A stretch of 64,000 nt of DNA from Sebastes aleutianus (Eukaryota > Chordata > Actinopteri > Perciformes > Sebastidae): NCBI GenBank assembly GCA_916700875.1, contig CAKAKS010000072.1:35734820-35798819 (forward strand). The letters are read 5' to 3'. The notes under the pieces are model-generated. The model saw only the letters and a program-made list of their open reading frames with translations, was not told the DNA's origin and did not search any database. The position numbers and the translations under genes were made by a program. This document shows, piece by piece, positions 53,205 through 61,816 of the stretch (position 1 is the stretch's first letter; the number at the start of each line of letters is the position of its first letter).

Positions 53205-53546
53205 AAAATCCTAAAAAAAACCTACTCCGTGTACATACAGTGTATAGACATACCCACATACATGCTATACATAATCCTCTATAGTCCACCTATCCATCCA
53301 GTATCCTATACTGAACACTTGACTTGTATATAGACATTTTATTTTTATTATTGTATTCTTTATTCTGTTATGTCTATAGTGGGTGTAGGTACATTGAGAG
53401 AGCTGAATAAAACCAGAGTCAAATTCGTTGTATGTTTATACTTGGCGAAATAAACCTGATTCGGATCCTGATTCAGATTCAAAAACAATGTAAAGAGCAG
53501 CTTGAGAGCCCTTTTCTCGAGCTGATTTGTACTATAAGACGAAATC

Positions 53547-53572
53547 TAGATAGATAGATAGATAGATAGATG

Positions 53573-53618
<46 letters not shown>

Positions 53619-53619
53619 C
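53547..53619. repeat. GATA microsatellite
   Basis: About 18 GATA repeats with one GATG interruption. It separates units 2 and 3 of the array. Confidence 0.95.
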
Positions 53620-54600
53620 TAATGAATAATTATACTCAGGTTGATCATATTTGTCCATTTAAACGCGAACACGGGTAGTTTCTTCCCAAAATTGACAGAA
53701 AAAGTTGTATTTTTTTCTTGTTTTGACTTGCAGAATGAATGTTTTCATCTTTTTGAACCAAATTCCTACTCAGTGTACATACAGTTTATAGACATCTCCA
53801 CATAATCCTCTAATCCAGGTATATCCATCCAGTATGTATTTCTTTGCACTATTTGTATTGTTTAAAACTCCCTAACACTTGACTTGTATATAGACATTTT
53901 ATTTTTATTTTTATTATTGTATTCTTTACTGTGTTATTTCTCTTCTGTGTAGGTACATTGAGAGAGCTGCATAAAACCGGAGTCAAATTCCATGTATGTA
54001 TATACTTTGCGAAATAAACCTGATTCTGATCCTGATTCAGATTCAAAAATATTGTAAAAAGCAGCCAAAGTCATATGAAGACTTAATGAGAGCCTGTTTC
54101 TGGAGCTGATTTGCACTATAGATAGATAGACTAATGAATAACTATAATCAGATGGATCACATTTGTGCAATAAAACACAAACACAGGCATTTTCTTCCGA
54201 AAATTGACAGAAAAAGTTGTATTTCCTTCTTGTTTTGACTTGCAGAATGCATGTCTTTCATCTTTTTGAACCAAATTTCTACTCAGTGTATATAGACATC
54301 TCCACATAACCATCCTATCCACGCATATCCATCTAGCATTTACTTTTTAGCAATATTTGTATTGTTTACAACTCCCTAACACTTGACTTGTATAGACATT
54401 TTATTATTGTATTCTTTATTCTGTTATTAGTTGTTAGAGCTGCATAAAAACCAGAGTCAAATTTTGCCTTGCATGTATATACTTGGCAAAATAAACCTGA
54501 TTCTGATTAAAAAACGATGTAAAAAGCAACTAAAATCATATAAAGGCTAAACAAAAGCCTGTTTCTGGAGCTGATTTGCACTACAAGACTAATATCTGTT

Positions 54601-54879
54601 AGATTTCTACCTCTAAGATGCAGTTTGGAGTAAAGAGATCATCTTTATTTCCTACAAACATATAAGCTATATAGGCTGCACTTCCCTGATTGTGAGGCCT
54701 TTAATTAAATGTTCCAAATGAACATATATAGTGAGATAGATAAAGATAAATATTATGATTACACACTCTGGTTGTGAAGGATCAGTTATGTTGCCTCTGA
54801 TAATATGGAGGCCTATATGTCCAAAGTTGTTCCACAGTAAAAACCCTATTTTTCAGTTAATTTCTTTAATTATTTGGTA
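54601..54879. other. unassigned A+T-rich spacer
   Basis: It follows the GATA/L2-tail array. I see no ORF, tRNA or recognised repeat. Confidence 0.4.
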
Positions 54880-55660
54880 AAAAATCGCCCCTAATCCGCA
54901 ACAAAGGCGCATTTTTATGATCTCATTGTGTCTACACACACGCACACTCACTCCCATATAAAAGGCCTCGCTGAAAGGAGATCAGACCTATATTTTCTAA
55001 TTAATCGCACTCTTGAAACTAACCGATTATAATAAAGCGTTTCCCCCCCCCTTCCTCCAAAAAAAAAAAAAAAAGAATAAAAGTAAGAAATTTCACACAA
55101 GCGCACGCGGAATGAACGATTTAATGTGATTGTTTCGGTCGAAGGGGACGTTTCCTGAGGCCTTATGGGGAAATAATGTCCTTATGAATTAAATAATAGG
55201 GTTATTACTTTCATTGATTTTAGCTGTCTGGGAATTTAGTGCTCATGCTCCGGTCTTAACCCATCCTCCTCCTCCTCCTCCTGCTGTTTCTCACTCTCTC
55301 TCTCTCTCCTCCTTCGTCCTCTTGTCTAATTATTTCCCTATAATAAGCCCTCCTGCTTCCTACAGCGCAAATAGCACAGTCACCCAGCAAAAAATTATGT
55401 AAATATTATTAAAGGGACTCAGGCACGGAAATTCATTTTAGGGTCGGTGCAAGCAGAATAAAGCTCTGTCCCTCGGATCCCCCTCAATTTATTTGCAAAT
55501 AAAGGCGAGGTGACCTGGAGGGATCAGGGATATTTAGCCGCGCGCGCTGTCAACACGCGCTCCTCTCCTCTGCGCGCTGCCTGCCTCCACAGAATTAATG
55601 GTTTTAATAATTGGGATTTCACTTTCCAGGGAATTGGTGGCGTTTACACTTCATAAGCTA
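54880..55660. promoter_or_regulatory. candidate conserved non-coding region
   Basis: Complex sequence with TTTTCTAATTAATCGCACTC, AACCGATTATAATAAAGCG, ATGAATTAAATAATAGGG and AGAATTAATGGTTTTAATAATTGG. It is dense in homeodomain-type cores and contains no repeat family except short C/A runs (55041-55075) and a CTC run (55266-55281). Likely regulatory given the neighbouring uncx, but unproven. Confidence 0.4.
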
Positions 55661-55796
55661 AACACACTCTTTTTTTCCTGCACAGTGGGCAACACACCTG
55701 CACATTTAGGAAACTGTCCCTAAACATTATTTTCACTATCTGTTTATATCTGTTTAAATATGTTTAAATCTAAAATGAAGGCTTTAGAAGCAGACT

Positions 55797-56072
55797 CTAT
55801 GGCATGCCAATGTTTTTAGCCCCCTTGTTGTACAGCTGACTCCCAGAAAAGTTCCTTTTTGTCCCCCCAATTGTCTTTAGAAGGTTCTCTTTTAATGCAA
55901 ATTGTAGTGCTTTTAGTGTTTGTGAATTGTATTTGATCTCTATTTGTGTCTGCAACTTTGTGTTCTTGCTGCTGACCGTCTTGGCCAGGTCTCCCTTGGA
56001 AAAGAGGTTCTTAATCTCAATGGGACTAACCTGGTTAAAAAAGATTAAATAAATTAAAAAAAATAAAAATAT
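55797..56072 (+). mobile_element. non-LTR retrotransposon 3' end (CTTGGCCAGG family)
   Basis: GTCTTGGCCAGGTCTCCCTT, TCAATGGGACTAACCTGG and the ending TTAAATAAATTAAAAAAA are wording I recognise from a widespread fish LINE 3' end. The open frame on the minus strand here is only antisense to this repeat. Confidence 0.65.
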
Positions 56073-56129
56073 CATGTTTATTTTTGTTTATAGCTTATTT
56101 TGTATATTGTATATCGGTTAGAATTTCAA

Positions 56130-56283
56130 TTTTTTCTATTTTCTTATTTTATTCTAACGTTTTTATCTATTCTTTTGTTATTATACTGTTTAACTTGCAC
56201 CAACAACACCAAAGCAAATTCCTAGTGTATACCTCTTACACCTGGCAATAAACACCATTCTGATTCTGATTCTGATTCTGACA
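56130..56283 (+). mobile_element. L2-like LINE 3' tail, (TGATTC)n end
   Basis: CACCTGGCAATAAACACCAT is followed by four CTGATT repeats. This is the standard 3' end of fish L2-like elements. The upstream part is a 5'-truncated A+T-rich UTR. Confidence 0.75.
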
Positions 56284-56619
56284 CCTTTAATTCAGACACT
56301 TTTTTTCTCTTTCTTAGCCAACAATTGGTCACAAAAATTATGAATGCAAGTGAGCCTTGCACATCTCTGCCTCTCTCTCCCTCTCTCTGCCTCTCCTATA
56401 TCTTTATCTGTCTCCCCCCTCGAGGGACTCCAGCTCCTATTAGAACAAATGACGAGGGGCCCGTGCGCTTTTGTATAAAAAAAAAAGGGCGCATGCAGGC
56501 GGGCGCGCGCCTGTCCTATTATGTGCGACACATGATCAATAGGGCGATAACGCAGCAACATCAATATAAGCGACAGAACAATGAGGGATATCATCGAACA
56601 TCTATCTTAATATAGCCGA

Positions 56620-57170
56620 CTACAAGGGCCGTCTGACAACCGAGGCAGCTCATGAAAATTCCGCCCCACGAATCTCCCACATCTCCTCCTCCTCCTCTTC
56701 CTCCTCCTCCTCCTCAATAGACTATGCGCACACACGCGCACGATGCAGCTGGCGCGGCTATTATTTTCCCATTTCAATTTGACACCCCTGCCTTTCATGC
56801 TAATTCTATTATTGTAGGAAGTTTATGTGATTCCGTATCACTAGAAATCGGTAATGTCTAATAACCCTTTGGGCTGAAAAGGAGGAAGAAAAAAAAAGAA
56901 GAAAACTGCCTGGAGACCTCGCAGGCAGCCAGTGGGAAAATAATTACTTTCATATCAAAACTCAGCAGGAGGCGCAGGGTCCTATAGCCCCGCGGCCACT
57001 AACCTCATTCCAGCTCGGCCTTTCAAATGAATAAATTTGTTAAAGCAATAAATACAAACAGCCAGACGGACTTGAGCCCCAGCTCCGGCTCACTACACAG
57101 AGAAAAAAGGAGGATTTATCTGCTGTAACATGACAAAACTCCAGCAGCCATGATCCAAGGTTTATGCCAC
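56620..57170. promoter_or_regulatory. candidate conserved non-coding element 3' of uncx
   Basis: About 550 bp of complex sequence begin some 400 bp beyond the uncx stop codon and run downstream of it. It contains TCATGCTAATTCTATTATTG, GAAATCGGTAATGTCTAATA, GGGAAAATAATTACTTTCAT and TCAAATGAATAAATTTG, dense TAAT/ATTA cores typical of enhancers near homeobox genes. An interior CTC/CTT microsatellite is at 56685-56716. Conservation is inferred, not seen. Confidence 0.45.
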
Positions 57171-57179
57171 ACAGCAACC

Positions 57180-57230
57180 TCCACACACCCCCTAGTAACA
57201 CAGTGATTCAATTTAAACAATAACTTTATT
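57180..57230 (-). promoter_or_regulatory. uncx: candidate poly(A) signal of uncx, distal, with GT-rich downstream element
   Basis: AATAAA on the minus strand at 57230-57225 is followed 33-44 nt later by GGGGGTGTGTGG, the expected arrangement of signal plus GT-rich downstream element. It lies about 340 nt beyond the stop, which would give a short 3' UTR. Confidence 0.5.
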
Positions 57231-57305
57231 TATCAAAATGTTTACATATAAATATCATTTTCTCCTTTTTACAATATCTGAGGATTTTTGTTGTGTGTAA
57301 GATGT

Positions 57306-57311
57306 TTTATT
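57306..57311 (-). promoter_or_regulatory. uncx: candidate poly(A) signal of uncx, proximal
   Basis: AATAAA on the minus strand, about 256 nt beyond the stop codon. No clear GT-rich element lies just beyond it, so it is the weaker of two candidates. Confidence 0.45.
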
Positions 57312-57566
57312 GTTACAAGTTGGTCCCCGTAAAGGAGAAAGAGAAGCTGCTTCTAAAGGTGTTGAGGCCTAACGCCTGAATATGAGGACAGCTTTTTTTG
57401 GGGGGCCATCTGGATTGATCACACATTATGATTAAAAAATAGATGAGAATTAAGTCTCCTGATTCCTGATATGTGTTTTTCGAGTGTCTCAGCAGAGCTT
57501 TGGGAATGTTTGAATAGTCTGAGCGGTGTTCCTGGTCCTTTGTTTATGTTTGCTCCTTGGAAAGTG

Positions 57567-58685
57567 TTAGTCCATATCGACATCCTCTCCATCTGTTCCG
57601 GGTGTTTCTTGACAGTCTGTGTTTGCCTTGAGACACTCGGAGAGGTCTGGAGACGCTCGCTCCTCTCTTACACCCTTCTCTTTAGCACACAGCTCGGCGG
57701 CTTGGCAGCCGTCGGCCGCTGCCTCAGTTAGAACTTTCAAACTCGTCTCCTCGCTGCTGCCGTCGCCGGGGCTCGGCCTGGTCCGAGACACGCTGTCTGC
57801 TGGCGGAGGAGAAACGGGGAGTCGTCCGTCGCTGCAGTCACCACCACACTCCTCCGTGTCTGCTCCATCCACTCTATTGCTAATGTGATTGTGGTGGTGC
57901 TGCGTGTTGTGCTCCGTATGATCCGAGTTTAGAGGCTTAGTGACAAAGCTGGAGAGGTCAGAGGGAGCGGGGCTCCTCTGTCCCAGGCTGAGCCTGTTAA
58001 CGTCCTGACACGGTGAGGCCTTCAGGGCTGTTTGGGGCACTAGAAAGCCCAAGGGCTGATGGGTAATGGGGTAAAGCAAGAAGTGACCTTTACCCACCAG
58101 TGTCCTCTGACTGGGCAACGAGGGGAAGTCCAGCTGAGGTTTCCGTCGAGGCGTGGCGTCGGAGAGGAGGCTCTCCACGCTGAAAGGGTTGCGTTTCTGC
58201 AGGGCGGAGGACCTCGGGCCTCCAGGACTGGAGCTGTGCGTGCTGCCTGGAGAAACCTGCTCCGGTTCTCCCGCGGTTCTTTGGTTTTGGTGGTTTTGTA
58301 GTTGGCTGAAGTCGTGTCGTGTTTGGTCACAGCTGGATTCAGTTTGGTGTCCTCCTGCACCCTTTGATGCTGGCAGTTCAAGGTGAATACTCCCTGAAGA
58401 CTGCTGCTCGCTGTCGGTGAACTGGGAGACGCCGCTGTCGCTCTCTGAACCTCCGGGTGTGTGGAAGCTGTCGCCCGCGAGAAGTTTGTTCTGAGACTTC
58501 AGCAGCTTCCTCTCCTGCTTCCGCTTCTTCTTCTCGGCCCGCTCTCGATCCCTGCGTGCGATCTCCTCGGGGTCCATGGGCTCGCCGCTGCACGTGGTCG
58601 GGTGGGAGTTGTGAGCAGGCCGCCCCGGCCCTTTCTTTGTGTTCTCCTTCTTTCTCCATTTAGCACGTCGGTTTTGGAACCAAAC
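57567..58685 (-). CDS. uncx: uncx coding exon 3, recognition helix and C-terminal half (residues 149-520)
   Basis: The acceptor TGCTTAG|GTTTGG opens the exon with VWFQNRRAKWRKKEN, which completes the homeodomain at residue 47, the usual intron site in paired-class genes. The sequence then runs through MDPEEIARR and a Lys/Arg-rich segment. A Ser/Gln-rich linker follows, then FSVESLL with the adjacent PRRKPQ, the conserved hydrophobic LLYPITHQPLGFLVPQTALK, and the end GEDVDMD before TAA. The linker is compositionally biased and probably diverges most among fishes. Confidence 0.95.
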   Translation of the reverse strand, partial: VWFQNRRAKWRKKENTKKGPGRPAHNSHPTTCSGEPMDPEEIARRDRERAEKKKRKQERKLLKSQNKLLAGDSFHTPGGSESDSGVSQFTDSEQQSSGSIHLELPASKGAGGHQTESSCDQTRHDFSQLQNHQNQRTAGEPEQVSPGSTHSSSPGGPRSSALQKRNPFSVESLLSDATPRRKPQLDFPSLPSQRTLVGKGHFLLYPITHQPLGFLVPQTALKASPCQDVNRLSLGQRSPAPSDLSSFVTKPLNSDHTEHNTQHHHNHISNRVDGADTEECGGDCSDGRLPVSPPPADSVSRTRPSPGDGSSEETSLKVLTEAAADGCQAAELCAKEKGVREERASPDLSECLKANTDCQETPGTDGEDVDMD

Positions 58686-61600
58686 CTAAGCACAAAAACA
58701 CACAGACGTTAAATACACACATACACAGGTAGTGGTTTCTTTCCATGTGAACATCTGTCAAAACATCTCAGAATATTCTATTTGGTTTTGGAGTTTAGTT
58801 GGGGATTAGTGCTGAAATGAGTTGATTAATGGATAATCCATTACCAGATAATTAATCATCTACAATTTTGATTATCAATTAATCATTGAAGTCATTTATC
58901 AAGGAAAAATGCTAGAGATTTGCTTGTTTTAGATACTCTATTATGGTGTTTTTTTCTGCTTCTTTCGAATTTGTATCATAGTAAATCAAATACATTCATG
59001 TTTTGGACTGTTGGGTGGACAAGAAAAAAAGCAATTTAAGGACATCACCCTGGGCTCTGTGGACATTTTTCAGTCTAAATAAGCATAAAATAATGGATCA
59101 ATTAATCAACAATAAACATGATTGTTTCATTGGTTGGGACAACAATGATTATACAACTTTTATAAAACAGGGTGTTCATTTATTTTAGGCTGAACATCAT
59201 GAACACCTCCACAATCTGATGTAATTCAGTCCAATGTCCCTGCAATAAATACTTCCTGTTTGGACACTATAATGTTCACCTTTTGACCCGAAATGATTTG
59301 ATTAAAATTTGTGGTCATTTTTTGAGAATGAGTATGAGGTTATTTTCTTGGATTAAAGTGTTTCCTAATAATGTGCCCCCATTCAAGAAGATGAATACAT
59401 TGAAGCAGGCTACACATATAACAGCAGAGCTCACACCTGCCATAACAATAGTGATAAATAAATCAGTGTCAGGGCGGTTATTCAACTTCTGCCCTCCAAG
59501 AGGCGATTCAGAGTCCCTACATTTAACCGCATCAGGCTAAAGAACGCTTTTGTCCATCAGTCCATCTTGTTGCTAAATAACAATTAGTATGCTGCTAAAG
59601 AACATGTAAATCCAGAGGACAGATGGTAATTTTGTAATGGGTTATGTATGAATAATTGTGATGTGTTTTGTTTTGTTTTTGTCTGATGGGTCTTACTTGT
59701 CTGTCTGTCTATGGTAACAATATGTCTATTGTATGTGTACTTTTTTTCAAACTGAGCTGCCTATGGATGCAAAATGAATTTCAGTGCAAACTGACAATAA
59801 AGTTGTATCGTATCATATCGTTATCAGATGGTAAGGACAAAACGATTTGATGATTAGATTAAAATTTGTGGTCATTTTTGAGGATGAGTTATTTTCTTGG
59901 ATTAAAGTGTTGTTCCCCCCTTCAAGAAGATGAATACATTGAAGCAGGCTACACATATAATAGCAGAGTTCACACCTGCCATAACAATAGTGATAAATAA
60001 ATCAATGTCAGGGTGGTTATCAGATGGTATAAGGACAAAACCATATTGCCAACAAATCCAAACAAATTCCACAAAGCCCTGAAACAAGTGAAATCAGGAC
60101 CCCCAGGACTCTCACCAGCAGAATGAGGAACATTTTTTTCCCACAGGCCATCAGACTTTTAAATAGATAATTCATAAGACACCTTTTGACACAAAAATAT
60201 ATCTTATACTGTATATAGTGTATATGTTCTTAATATATATGTTCTTAATATGCCTGTATATGTATTGTTAATATGCCGTTGTACAAAGTATTTCTTCTTT
60301 ATAATTGTAATGTAAATGTAATTGTATTGTAAATGTAATATAACTTATTATTTTAATGGAGATCCCAGCAAAGCAAAGTATTTCACACGTTTGTACCTGT
60401 ACAACCGGCGTGACAATAAACATCTTGAATCTTGAATCTTGAAATTCTTGTCCTGTGCCATGCCTGCCTGTGTCTTTGTTTAGTGCAGAGTACATTAGGT
60501 TAATAGGTCACAGCGGTGGACCAGCAGATGCACAGATGTGCCGGTGTTAATTACCAATGAGTCTCCGCCAATTACATTTAATTGTACCCGTAGCTAAATC
60601 AGCCACATCCCGTCTCTTCCACACACACCCCAGCCACTCCGGTTCTCCTCCCTCCGCATCGAGCCAAGACAGAGAGCTTCCCCCGCCTGAGAGCGCTCGC
60701 TGGCCGGCCTCTGGGCGCGCTCAGGGCCGTATGTTCGGAGCTGATAACAACCAGGAGTTTAGAATGCAAGAAGCAGGGTTCGAGAACGTTGCATGATAAA
60801 GAACGGAACGCACCAACATCATGTTGCGACAATGGAGCTTCTTATGAATTGTTAATGTTGGTTTATATCTTTCCTCCGCAAAAACCTGGTGATAAAGGAG
60901 CGCTAAGCAGCTTGAGGGAACAATAATCTGAGGTTTAGGAGCGAAATCCCCCCAAAACAACATCCAGCAAAACGGAGCTCCGCTTCTGTCCCGCTTCTGC
61001 TCCATCTCTATCTCCATCCAACCGTGTATGCGTGTATATGTGACTCATTTAGAAATACATGAATATCTATACGTTAAAATACAATATAGAATATAAACGA
61101 ATACACAACTGCTACATGCTGAGCAAATAATAGGTACTAAAGCTATGTCTTTCTGTATTATTATTATTGTTATTTTACTATTAAGCTATTATTATCAAAT
61201 TAAATATGAAATGTGAAAGATGGTGCGTCACCTTTAACATAATGATATGTATTTGGTTTCTTTAAAGTAATTGCTCAAACAGACATTCTCTTAAACTCTT
61301 GAATTATTGTTAAATAATTTCAAATTCATATTTTTAGTAATATTCTATTTTTATTATTAATTAAAGTATGTAAATAATTTTGTTGTTAATATTTATACCA
61401 CTATAAAGAGCATTATTTTAAAATAACGTATGTCTTTTGTCTTTATCAATAATAATAATACAAATAATAATAAAACAATACCATCATTAGAATAATACAA
61501 ATAATAATAATAATAATCATTATTATATATATAATTATATTATATATATATAATATATAATTATATATATAATTGTTATTATTGTTATTATTAATAATAA

Positions 61601-61775
61601 TAATTGATTTAGCTTAAATGATCTTAAACCTTAAATTGAATCACCAAAAAATTGTACATTAAAATTGTAGATAAAAAATAAGGGTGGAATTGTGCCCAGC
61701 TCAAAAAGTAGTATTCTGTAACTATAATTTTATTTTATCTACAGATTATTCATATACAAATAGATGTATGGTTTA

Positions 61776-61816
<41 letters not shown>

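Larger units (their letters stand above)
51945..54600 (+). repeat. array of four L2-tail units separated by GATA microsatellites
   Basis: Units begin near 51989, 52353, 53620 and 54130. Each starts after a GATA tract (short in the last). Shared wording in order: TCACATTTGTGCATTT, AAATTGACAGAAAAAGTTGT, CTACTCAGTGTACATACAG, GACTTGTATATAGACATTTT (absent from unit 1), AATAAACCTGATTC and GAGCTGATTTGCACTATA. The AATAAACCTGATTC part marks an L2-like 3' UTR. Unit 2 is interrupted at 52499-53204 by an unrelated copied segment. No coding capacity. Confidence 0.85.

Noticed and set aside
53547..53619. Regular short repeats that could suggest a CRISPR-like array
   Set aside because: Uninterrupted GATA microsatellite without spacers, in an animal genome.
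55797..56075. 92-codon minus-strand frame
   Set aside because: Antisense to a LINE 3' UTR; not a gene.
1..57000. tRNA, rRNA or microRNA genes
   Set aside because: No cloverleaf with A/B boxes or rRNA wording was seen. The hairpin at 24044 is reported only as a repeat because expression is unknown.
58059..58712. Plus-strand frames across uncx exon 3
   Set aside because: Antisense shadows of the G+C-rich coding exon.
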